Notes under the pieces: model-generated
Seen by the model: the letters and a program-made list of their open reading frames with translations, nothing else
What the model was told of the DNA's origin: nothing
The model's database searches: none
Shown: piece by piece, positions 8,838 to 14,751 of the stretch
Layout: every line of letters starts with the position of its first letter
Numbering within the stretch: the stretch's first letter is position 1
Program-made: the position numbers and the translations under genes
From: CAVVXX01 sp963707975
Lineage (GTDB): Bacteria; Pseudomonadota; Alphaproteobacteria; Micropepsales; Micropepsaceae
Assembly: GCA_963707975.1 (NCBI GenBank)
Contig: OY970177.1
Location: 2,418,001 to 2,482,000, forward strand
Length of the DNA: 64,000 bases
Direction of reading: 5' to 3'

Positions 8838-10079
8838 TTACGCCGCCTCGTTGGCACGGGGCTTCAAGTCAGGGCCGGCAAAGCGCATGGTGCGCTCGGC
8901 CACGAGCATGTAATCGCGCGTGAGTGGAAGCGCGTCGAGACGTTTGGCTAGCTGGATTTGAAACACGACGATGTTCCAGTGGCGGAAGCTCATCTCGGCG
9001 CTGGCAAGATAAAAATCCCACATGCGGCAGAAGCGCTCGTCGTAAATAGCGGCCGCTTTCGCCCAGTTCTTGCGGAAGCGCTGGCGCCAGAGTTTCAGCG
9101 TCTCGGCATAATGCAGCCGCAGCACTTCGATATCGGTGACCACAAGATCGCTTTTTTCGATTGCGCTCAGAATTTCGCTCAAGGCGGGCGTGTAGCCGCC
9201 AGGGAAAATATACTTGCTGATCCAAGGGCTTGTGGCGTTGGGCCCATCGGTGCGGCCGATGGTGTGCAAGAGCGCCACGCCGCCTGGCGCAAGGCGGTCA
9301 TGGAGTTGGCGGAAGAAGGCGCCGTAATGGCCGACGCCGACATGCTCGAACATGCCAACCGAAACGATGCGATCGAATATGCCATTGACTTTGCGATAAT
9401 CCTCAAGCGCGAAGCGGCAGCGCTCGGACAGATTGGCGTTGTGCGCCCGCGCCCGGGCGTAGGCGAATTGCTCCTGCGACAGCGTGATGCCCAGCACGTC
9501 GGCTTTGGCGTCGCGCGCCAGGTCGAGCGCAAGCCCACCCCAGCCGCAACCGATGTCGAGCACTTTCAGGCCGGGACGATCAAGATGGAGCTTGGCGGCG
9601 ATGTGGCGCTTCTTGGCGGTTTGCGCGCGTTCGAGCGTTTCGTCGCCAGCGCGGAAATAGGCACAGGAATATTGCCGGTCGGCATCGAGAAAGAAGTCAT
9701 AGAGTTTGCCCGAGAGGTCGTAATGATGCGCCGCGTTGCGCCGCGCGCGGCCGGCGGGGTTGAACTGCGCCAGCCTACGTGTCGCGCGCCTGCCCGCGCG
9801 GGCAAGCCGCACGAGCATCGGCGGCGTTACCTTGATGCCAGACAGCACAATCTCGAACACGGTAGCGATATCGCCTTCATCCACAGTCAGGCGGCCATCC
9901 ATATAGGCCTCGCCGAAAGCGAGATCGGGATCGAGGCCGATCAAAATGGGCGTCAGGCGGTCATGGAAGCGGATGGTCGCGCGCGGCAGCCCGTTGCCGT
10001 AGATGCGTCTGCTGCCGCCTGGCCAGATGACGGTCAGGGTCCCTGACCGTACCAATCGGGAAAGAAGCCCTTTCAGCAT
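8838..10079 (-). CDS. cfa: Cyclopropane-fatty-acyl-phospholipid synthase
   Basis: SAM-dependent enzyme adding a methylene bridge to unsaturated phospholipid acyl chains, an envelope stress adaptation. The protein is about 413 residues from the ATG at 10079. The SAM-binding motif LDIGCGWGGLALDLA follows the typical HYDLSGKLYDFFLD segment, and later SVGMFEHVGVGHYGAFF and the YIFPGGYTPALSEI region are seen. It lies about 100 bases downstream of the ECF sigma operon on the same strand. A perfect FNR-type box (10129-10142) sits about 50 bases before the start, suggesting oxygen-linked or RpoE-like stress control; in Rhodobacter a cfa gene belongs to the RpoE stress regulon. Confidence 0.93.
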   Translation of the reverse strand: MLKGLLSRLVRSGTLTVIWPGGSRRIYGNGLPRATIRFHDRLTPILIGLDPDLAFGEAYMDGRLTVDEGDIATVFEIVLSGIKVTPPMLVRLARAGRRATRRLAQFNPAGRARRNAAHHYDLSGKLYDFFLDADRQYSCAYFRAGDETLERAQTAKKRHIAAKLHLDRPGLKVLDIGCGWGGLALDLARDAKADVLGITLSQEQFAYARARAHNANLSERCRFALEDYRKVNGIFDRIVSVGMFEHVGVGHYGAFFRQLHDRLAPGGVALLHTIGRTDGPNATSPWISKYIFPGGYTPALSEILSAIEKSDLVVTDIEVLRLHYAETLKLWRQRFRKNWAKAAAIYDERFCRMWDFYLASAEMSFRHWNIVVFQIQLAKRLDALPLTRDYMLVAERTMRFAGPDLKPRANEAA

Positions 10080-10128
10080 GCACAACCTCCAACGGTTGTA
10101 CGCTAGCTCTCTCTGGAAAAGCCTACCT

Positions 10129-10142
10129 TTGATGTGGATCAA
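10129..10142 (-). promoter_or_regulatory. FNR/FixK-type palindrome upstream of cfa
   Basis: Reads TTGAT-GTGG-ATCAA on the plus strand: a perfect TTGAT-N4-ATCAA dyad, the consensus bound by FNR, Anr and FixK regulators. It lies 50 bases before the cfa ATG. A direct repeat AACCGGAAGC flanks it on the upstream side (starting at 10141 and again near 10172). Confidence 0.55.
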
Positions 10143-10180
10143 CCGGAAGCAATTTCAAGCATTCCCGGATAACCGGAAGC

Positions 10181-10489
10181 TTAAAGTTCCCAGATCCCGC
10201 GGCGCCCAATGCCGATAAAAGCAAGCCCCGCTAGAGTGAGAACCACGGCGGCCATGAAGCTTGGCGCATTGACCACACCGACCAGGCCATCGACCAAGTT
10301 AGCGATGGTGGGCGCCGTGGCCCACAGCAAAACCCCGGCCGCTAGCACAAAGGGCACGGCTTCAAGCGTGTCCGCCCACATGCGGCGGCGCTCGATGCGT
10401 TCGAGGACGGAGAACGCAAAGGCGCGATCATTGGCTGGCGGCATATCGGACGCGAACAATTCGACGAGCTTGCGTTCGGCGTTACTCAC
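10181..10489 (-). CDS. Small two-helix membrane protein, possible anti-sigma partner
   Basis: A 102-residue protein starting at a GTG that overlaps the ECF sigma stop by eight bases (GTGAGTAA), so it is translationally coupled. The N-terminal 35 residues are charged and cytosolic-looking (MSNAERKLVELFASDMPP...VLERIERRR). Two hydrophobic helices follow (about 42-62 and 75-95) and a short basic end. No anti-sigma zinc motif is visible. Position and topology suggest an anti-sigma factor or membrane sensor for the preceding sigma factor; that role is inferred from context only. Confidence 0.7.
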   Translation of the reverse strand: MSNAERKLVELFASDMPPANDRAFAFSVLERIERRRMWADTLEAVPFVLAAGVLLWATAPTIANLVDGLVGVVNAPSFMAAVVLTLAGLAFIGIGRRGIWEL

Positions 10490-11021
10490 TCTTGCCTCCC
10501 ATTAGGGCCAGCAGTTTGGCACGCCCGCGGCTGACATGCGACTTGACCGTGCCCAGCGGGATTCCCAAGGCTTCCGCAGCCTCGCCATGGGAAAAATCGG
10601 CGGCCAGGCAAAGCGCCACCGCCGCGCGCTGGTCTGCCGGAAGTTCGCTCATGGCTTTCGCCAGATCGAGGCGCGCATCGGATACGCTGGACGGCAGCGT
10701 AATCGTCGCCTGCTCTTGCGCGAATTCCGTCTCGCGCCGTATGCGGCGAAACAGGCTGCGGCGGCTGGCCAGATATTTGCGGTAAGCGAGCCCGCTCAGC
10801 CACGGGCGCATGCCGCGGCTGCGGTCGAAACGCGCGAGACTCTGCCACGCCGCGACGAAGGTTTCCTGCGCCAGATCGTCTGCTTCTGCCCAGTTGCCGG
10901 TAAGCCTGCGCAGGAACGCGCGCACCTGCTGCTGATGCAATTCGACAAGCTGCGAAAAAGCGCGGCTCGAGCCGGCCTGCGCCTGCCCGATCAGCGCCCC
11001 CTCCCCCGGAGTCACATTCAT
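10482..11021 (-). CDS. ECF-family RNA polymerase sigma factor
   Basis: A 179-residue RpoE-like sigma factor with region 2 (AFLRRLTGNWAEADDLAQET, then FVAAWQSLARFDRSRGMRPW) and region 4 (LPADQRAAVALCLAADFSHG, then EAAEALGIPLGTVKSHVSRG). The start overlaps the stop of the upstream membrane protein by four bases (ATGA) and the stop overlaps the next gene. It therefore sits in the middle of a tightly coupled three-gene operon of two membrane proteins and a sigma factor. The cfa gene downstream is a plausible target. Confidence 0.93.
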   Translation of the reverse strand: MNVTPGEGALIGQAQAGSSRAFSQLVELHQQQVRAFLRRLTGNWAEADDLAQETFVAAWQSLARFDRSRGMRPWLSGLAYRKYLASRRSLFRRIRRETEFAQEQATITLPSSVSDARLDLAKAMSELPADQRAAVALCLAADFSHGEAAEALGIPLGTVKSHVSRGRAKLLALMGGKSE

Positions 11022-11440
11022 TTCTCATCAGAATGGGGCATCGTCATCATAATAAGCAGATTGCCGGCGGCCAGCACTCCGAAGATTACGGCCACGATTG
11101 CGAAGGCTTCGGACGTGGGGTTGGTGTACCAGGCGAAGCCGAAACCGGCCGCGATGGCGGCAGAAATGACGAAACGCCGCATTTGGCGATATGGGCTGTA
11201 GATGTTGTAGCGGCTCCAATCCATGTCGGCCCAAGTGTGGCCGTTGCCATATCCAAGCGCCTTGGAGAGTTCGGGCGGCACATCCTTGCCCTGATCGACG
11301 TAGGTTTTCAGCAGCCTGAGCTTGTCGCGGCGGTGAGCGTAGTGGAGCGATGAGTTGTACATCGCACCCAGGATCGCAACAAAGACGATAAGCAGCCACC
11401 AATAGTGGGTAAACAGATACATCCAGTCGTCATGCGTCAT
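11018..11440 (-). CDS. DUF6249-like membrane protein upstream of ECF sigma
   Basis: A 140-residue protein from the ATG at 11440, which has a strong ribosome site (AAGGAGGAG). An N-terminal helix (YWWLLIVFVAILGAMY) is followed by a basic stretch and the pattern LLKTYVDQGKDVPPELSKAL, which resembles the DUF6249 family often found beside ECF sigma factors. Two further hydrophobic helices form the C-terminal half. The stop overlaps the sigma start (ATGA). The function is unknown; a role in signalling to the sigma factor is inferred from operon structure. Confidence 0.75.
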   Translation of the reverse strand: MTHDDWMYLFTHYWWLLIVFVAILGAMYNSSLHYAHRRDKLRLLKTYVDQGKDVPPELSKALGYGNGHTWADMDWSRYNIYSPYRQMRRFVISAAIAAGFGFAWYTNPTSEAFAIVAVIFGVLAAGNLLIMMTMPHSDEK

Positions 11441-11536
11441 GGAATTGCTCCTCCTTAGGCAGTCTGAGAGGCAGTCAGCCTGCCCTTCCAACCCCTATTT
11501 GCCGCCACATGCCGATTTGGATGCAGCCCCCTCAGC

Positions 11537-11647
11537 CCCGCCACTTGCAAGCACGTGGCGGGACAGCTCCCCCAGAGGGGGAGCATGAACGCATTACTTA
11601 TCCTCCCCCATTGGGGGAGGTGTCGCGCGTTTGCTCGACGGAGGGGG
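11537..11647 (+). repeat. Cluster of three hairpins, family A-like copy 3
   Basis: Three perfect hairpins in a row: CCCGCCAC/GTGGCGGG (11537-11544 with 11555-11562), GCTCCCCC-AGA-GGGGGAGC (11566-11584) and CCTCCCCC-ATT-GGGGGAGG (11602-11620). The last two share the CTCCCCC arm with the elements at 2855 and 7088. It separates the ECF operon promoter from the convergent end of the VOC gene. Confidence 0.65.
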
Positions 11648-12031
11648 CTAGTCCCAGCGATTGGCGTTTTTGGGGAAATCAGGGCTGAAGGCGCGCACCA
11701 CGCAGAAGCGCTGGCCGGTGGGGGCTTCCATCACGATCCAGCGTTCCATCTTCTTGAACACCTTGGCGCCGAGCTTTTCCAGCCGCGCGACTTCGGCCGG
11801 GATGTCGTCGGTTTCGATGTCGAGATGGGCGCGGCTTTCGTGCTCCACCTTCTGCACGTCCACGCTGAGCTCGCCGCCGGGCGGCATTTTCAGCACGCGG
11901 TAGGGATCGCGGCTGCCCTTATGTTTCATGTCCACGGGGCGGCCGAGCGCCTTGGCCCAGAAGTCCGCGGCCTTATCCAGATCGTCGGTCTTGCAATCAA
12001 TCAGCACGGCGCAGAGGCGGGAATGGTGCAT
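11648..12031 (-). CDS. VOC (glyoxalase/bleomycin-resistance fold) family protein
   Basis: A 127-residue single-domain vicinal-oxygen-chelate protein. The beta-alpha-beta repeats are recognisable (CAVLIDCKTDDLDKAADFWA ... HLDIETDDIPAEVARLEKLG ... FCVVRAF). The substrate is unknown. It belongs to a minus-strand group with an AHSA1 protein, an ArsR regulator and a DUF1801 protein, a combination often seen together. A remnant of a related VOC gene lies at 13304-13366. Confidence 0.85.
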   Translation of the reverse strand: MHHSRLCAVLIDCKTDDLDKAADFWAKALGRPVDMKHKGSRDPYRVLKMPPGGELSVDVQKVEHESRAHLDIETDDIPAEVARLEKLGAKVFKKMERWIVMEAPTGQRFCVVRAFSPDFPKNANRWD

Positions 12032-12064
12032 GACGGTGTCTCCTGCACCATTCGACCATACCGC

Positions 12065-12505
12065 CTACTCGCGCGCCAAGAGCTTTTCCAGTTTGCCGAG
12101 AAACATTTCCCAGCCATATTTCGCACCCTGGTAATAGCGCTCCTGACCCGGGCCGGAGCCGAAGCCGCTCTGCTCCATGCGCAGCAGTGTGCCTGTGGGC
12201 GTTGGCTTAAGTGACAATGTCACTACACTGGTGATGGCACCCTTCGCATCGCCGGAGCCCCATGTGTAAGACAGCGTCTTGTTCGGCTCGACGACAAGCA
12301 CTTCGCAATCAACGATGCCGTTCCAGCCGGGCTGCGGATCGGAGCGAAGCTGGAATTTGTAGCCCACGGCCGGCTTGAAATCGTTCTTCATCAGCCACTC
12401 CTCGATCAGGTGCGGTTGCGTGAGCGCGCGCCAGATTTTCTCGGCCGGATGCGGTATCTCGCGTTCAACGACGAGGGTGCGCGTTTCGGTTGTGGGCTTG
12501 TTCAT
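12065..12505 (-). CDS. SRPBCC/AHSA1 domain protein
   Basis: A 146-residue START-like lipid- or hydrophobic-ligand-binding domain of the AHSA1 type. Typical features are EIPHPAEKIWRALTQPHLIE at the N-terminus and the terminal helix (YYQGAKYGWEMFLGKLEKLL). The ATG overlaps the stop of the ArsR gene by four bases, so the two are translated as one unit. Such ArsR-AHSA1 pairs are widespread; the ligand is not known. Expression should follow the ArsR operator at 12833-12875. Confidence 0.9.
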   Translation of the reverse strand: MNKPTTETRTLVVEREIPHPAEKIWRALTQPHLIEEWLMKNDFKPAVGYKFQLRSDPQPGWNGIVDCEVLVVEPNKTLSYTWGSGDAKGAITSVVTLSLKPTPTGTLLRMEQSGFGSGPGQERYYQGAKYGWEMFLGKLEKLLARE

Positions 12506-12825
12506 TGGTCCATCCTTTTCAGCAAGTCTTCGAGAGCGTCGAACTTGTTTTGCCAGAAGCCGGTCATCCGGCTTGTCCAGTCGATCAGCGGGGCCAGCGC
12601 GGCAAGCTGCGCGCTGCAGTGCGTCTGGCGGCCTTCGTGGCGGTCGCGCACCAGCTTGGCCTGCTTCAGAACCACAAGATGCTTCGAGACGGCCGGTTGC
12701 GAGACGCCGGATCGGGCAGTGAGCGCCCCGACCGACTGTTCGCCTTCGCGGCACAGCCGTTCGAAGATGGCCCGCCTTGTTGGGTCGGCCAGCGTTCTGA
12801 AAAGCAGATCGTGAGTGTTCGGCAT
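12502..12825 (-). CDS. ArsR-family winged-helix transcriptional regulator
   Basis: A 107-residue metalloregulator-fold repressor from the ATG at 12825 (an in-frame TTG lies nine bases upstream). The wHTH is clear (RTLADPTRRAIFERLCREGE, then LTARSGVSQPAVSKHLVVLK). The usual metal-binding ELCVCD motif is absent, so it belongs to the non-metal ArsR class commonly fused or coupled to AHSA1 genes. Two matching palindromes upstream of the start are the likely operators, giving autoregulation of the ArsR-AHSA1 pair. Confidence 0.92.
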   Translation of the reverse strand: MPNTHDLLFRTLADPTRRAIFERLCREGEQSVGALTARSGVSQPAVSKHLVVLKQAKLVRDRHEGRQTHCSAQLAALAPLIDWTSRMTGFWQNKFDALEDLLKRMDQ

Positions 12826-12832
12826 CGAGATC

Positions 12833-12875
12833 AATAACCCTGTGGTTATTGATTGATATATAACCTGCTGGTTAT
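12833..12875 (-). promoter_or_regulatory. Tandem palindromic operators of the ArsR gene
   Basis: Two dyads of the same sequence: AATAACC-CTGT-GGTTATT at 12833-12850 and ATAACC-TGCT-GGTTAT at 12860-12875. Their centres are 26 bases apart. Both are ATAACC-N4-GGTTAT with different spacers, as expected for two dimer sites of the adjacent repressor. They sit immediately before the ArsR start and are A/T-rich against the surrounding sequence. Confidence 0.7.
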
Positions 12876-12897
12876 GCCTGAGTCAAGTACCAGATTG

Positions 12898-13293
12898 CTA
12901 GGCAACCCCTAAGCGATGGCGGATGTCATGATAGGCGGCGGCGATCAGTTTGTTTAGTGCATCAACATTCGGCTTCTCGCCGGGGCGCAGCTTCACGTGG
13001 CGCATGCGCTTGCCCTCGCCTTCCAGCAGGTGGGCCGGATCGGCGAGCGCCGACCCGTAATAGAAGCCGATGCTCGCATAGGCCTTGAACGCGTTGACAT
13101 ATCCGAATGGCGCGTCGCCCACGCAGGCGACCGGGCATCCGTCATGGAACAGCTCGCGGACATCGGCGCCGCAATTGCGTGTGCGTTCGAACCAATCGCG
13201 CACCATCAGCCGGTGAGGCGCGAGGTCGGAAAACCAGGCCTCGATCTTGGGAACGCGCCGAACGGCACCGTCGAACCGCAACAGATCATTCAT
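12898..13293 (-). CDS. DUF1801 family protein
   Basis: A 131-residue protein from the ATG at 13293, with the DUF1801 (YdhG-like) signatures DVRELFHDGCPVACVGDAPF, YVNAFKAYASIGFYYGSAL and MRHVKLRPGEKPN. The family is small, cytosolic and of unknown biochemical role. The start lies only a few bases after a VOC remnant, so the upstream region seems rearranged and the gene's normal promoter may be lost. It is co-oriented with the ArsR cluster but separated from it by the operator region. Confidence 0.85.
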   Translation of the reverse strand: MNDLLRFDGAVRRVPKIEAWFSDLAPHRLMVRDWFERTRNCGADVRELFHDGCPVACVGDAPFGYVNAFKAYASIGFYYGSALADPAHLLEGEGKRMRHVKLRPGEKPNVDALNKLIAAAYHDIRHRLGVA

Positions 13294-13303
13294 GGGGCGA
13301 CGA

Positions 13304-13366
13304 TGCCATTTCCAGATCGTCGGTCTCACAATGAATCAGGATTCCATTGATGCGCGAGCGGTGCAT
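13304..13366 (-). pseudogene. 5' remnant of a VOC-family gene
   Basis: From the ATG at 13366 the minus strand reads MHRSRINGILIHCETDDLEM, then breaks off into the DUF1801 start region. It aligns with the N-terminus of the intact VOC protein at 11648-12031 (MHHSRLCAVLIDCKTDDLDK), with 12 of the first 21 residues identical. Everything after the first strand-helix unit is gone. Just upstream lies a copy of the guaA 3' end, so this gene probably once followed guaA directly. Confidence 0.6.
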
Positions 13367-13367
13367 G

Positions 13368-13392
13368 TCACTCCCACTCCAATCGTGTTCGG
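13368..13392 (+). repeat. Imperfect copy of the guaA 3' end (possible att site)
   Basis: Matches the true guaA end at 14728-14751: TCACTCCCA is identical, then CTC replaces TT, CAATCGT is identical, and a G/T variation follows. In guaA orientation it ends GGGAGTGA, that is with the guaA stop codon, followed one base later by the VOC remnant ATG. The 3' end of guaA is a known integration site of genomic islands, so this pair is read as the two ends of an inserted segment. Confidence 0.55.
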
Positions 13393-13496
13393 ACTTCGGC
13401 GGATTTTTCCTGTTAATAGGTTGTTTTAACCGACACAGAGTTCCCATGACCACTATGATTCGAAAAAACAAATCAGCAACTCCTCAGAGGCTGACC

Positions 13497-14132
13497 ATGA
13501 GCGCTCTCCCATATGTGACTTCGCCTGGCAACATCGACAAGGCTCTTAATGGCATCAAGAGCGCCGCTGTGCCGGACCGTGTAAGTCAAGATTTTGTAAA
13601 GACTATTCTAAAAATACCGGGCGGTTCGGGCGACCAAATGACCTCGTTCCTGAAAAAGCTTGGATTGACCAATGCCGATGGCTCTCCAAATGAGACTTAC
13701 AAGAAATTTCGTAATCCTGTTTCCTCAGGCCAAGCGATCGCTAATGCAATTCGGCAGGCTTATGCTCCTTTGTACACGCGCAATGAATTTATGCACGAAC
13801 TAAGCGATGCCGACTTGCTTGGCCTCATCGTCGAAGAAACAGGCCAATCTCGCGACAGTATTCCCGTGAAGCTCACCACTAGTTGCATAAAGCATCTAAA
13901 GGGATTTGCAAAATTTAGTGCTATTCCTGCCGACGAGAAAGCTCCTGGTGAAAAACCTGTTGAACCAGTTCATTCACTACCGCTCCCATCGGCATCGCAC
14001 GGCTTAAGGCCCGTGGGATTAAACTTGGGATACACAATAAGTTTGAATTTGCCGGCAAGTCCCGAGCCCGCCGTGTTTGACGCCATATTCAAAAGTCTTA
14101 GAGAGCACCTCTTAAGTCACGAAGATGCCTAG
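13497..14132 (+). CDS. DUF5343 domain protein, first gene of a HEPN cassette
   Basis: A 211-residue protein from the ATG at 13497, which has an AGAGG ribosome site; an in-frame ATG at 13446 would add 17 residues but lacks one. The family pattern is clear: MSALPYVTSPGNIDKALNGI, SFLKKLGLTNADGSPNETYK and AIRQAYAPLYTRNEFMHELS. After a proline-rich linker the C-terminus reads YTISLNLPASPEPAVFDAIF then KSLREHLL, a recurrent tail in such proteins. It is A/T-richer than its neighbours. The stop overlaps the HEPN gene by eight bases. DUF5343 proteins often occur in defence and accessory islands; the biochemical role is not established. Confidence 0.82.
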   Translation: MSALPYVTSPGNIDKALNGIKSAAVPDRVSQDFVKTILKIPGGSGDQMTSFLKKLGLTNADGSPNETYKKFRNPVSSGQAIANAIRQAYAPLYTRNEFMHELSDADLLGLIVEETGQSRDSIPVKLTTSCIKHLKGFAKFSAIPADEKAPGEKPVEPVHSLPLPSASHGLRPVGLNLGYTISLNLPASPEPAVFDAIFKSLREHLLSHEDA

Positions 14133-14718
14133 CCGCCCGGATGGACTCATTCGTGCATTTGGAATGTCAGGGCTTCAGATTCTATCGGGCCTGACACGCA
14201 TAGAGCGCGAATACGATATCAAGTTGGGCCACGTCGTCGCTGCACCTACTGGGCGAAAGGCAGAGGAGTATGAACAGTTTGAGGCTGCACTTCGCGTCGA
14301 AGCTGCACGCATGTCAGAGTTTTATGAGGTCTTCTACTGCCTCGAGAATTCAATAAGGAAGCTCGTCGCTGACATACTGGTTGATGCCAAAGGTGCTGGC
14401 TGGTGGACCAGTGATCTTGTTGATGAGAAACGAATACGAGAACCCGCAGCCCTGCGCAGAAAGAAAGAAATTGATAATGGAATAACGCCTCGTTCTGACC
14501 GTTTGATCGATTACACGACGTTTGGAGAATTGTCCCAGTTAATTACTGATAACTGGCAGCTATTTGAGCCAATATTCCAATCCAAGACCGCGGTGAGTAA
14601 CGTATCAAATCAGCTAAATTTGTTAAGAGGGCCGATCGCACATTGCAATCCAACTGATGAACTCGAACAAGAGAGACTAAATTTGGCGGTTCGAACTTGG
14701 TTCAAGATAATGTCCTAA
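14125..14718 (+). CDS. HEPN-domain protein (Swt1-like), second gene of the cassette
   Basis: A 197-residue protein with a long N-terminal helical part and a C-terminal HEPN domain. The four-helix HEPN pattern is visible from about residue 60 (SEFYEVFYCLENSIRKLVAD), and the diagnostic R-x4-H motif is RGPIAH near residue 175, followed by CNP. Swt1-type HEPN domains are usually RNases or RNase-fold effectors. Its start overlaps the DUF5343 stop, so the pair is co-translated. The gene ends nine bases before the convergent guaA stop. A toxin or abortive defence effector regulated by the DUF5343 partner is the favoured inference; an inactive structural HEPN is the alternative. Confidence 0.8.
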   Translation: MPSRPDGLIRAFGMSGLQILSGLTRIEREYDIKLGHVVAAPTGRKAEEYEQFEAALRVEAARMSEFYEVFYCLENSIRKLVADILVDAKGAGWWTSDLVDEKRIREPAALRRKKEIDNGITPRSDRLIDYTTFGELSQLITDNWQLFEPIFQSKTAVSNVSNQLNLLRGPIAHCNPTDELEQERLNLAVRTWFKIMS

Positions 14719-14727
14719 AATGGCTTC

Positions 14728-14751
14728 TCACTCCCATTCAATCGTTCCCGG
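14728..14751 (+). repeat. guaA 3' end, partner of the repeat at 13368
   Basis: These bases are the last codons and stop of guaA. Together with 13368-13392 they enclose 1.3 kb of A/T-richer DNA carrying exactly the DUF5343 and HEPN genes. No integrase is enclosed, so the unit would be a relic or would depend on an enzyme encoded elsewhere. Confidence 0.55.
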
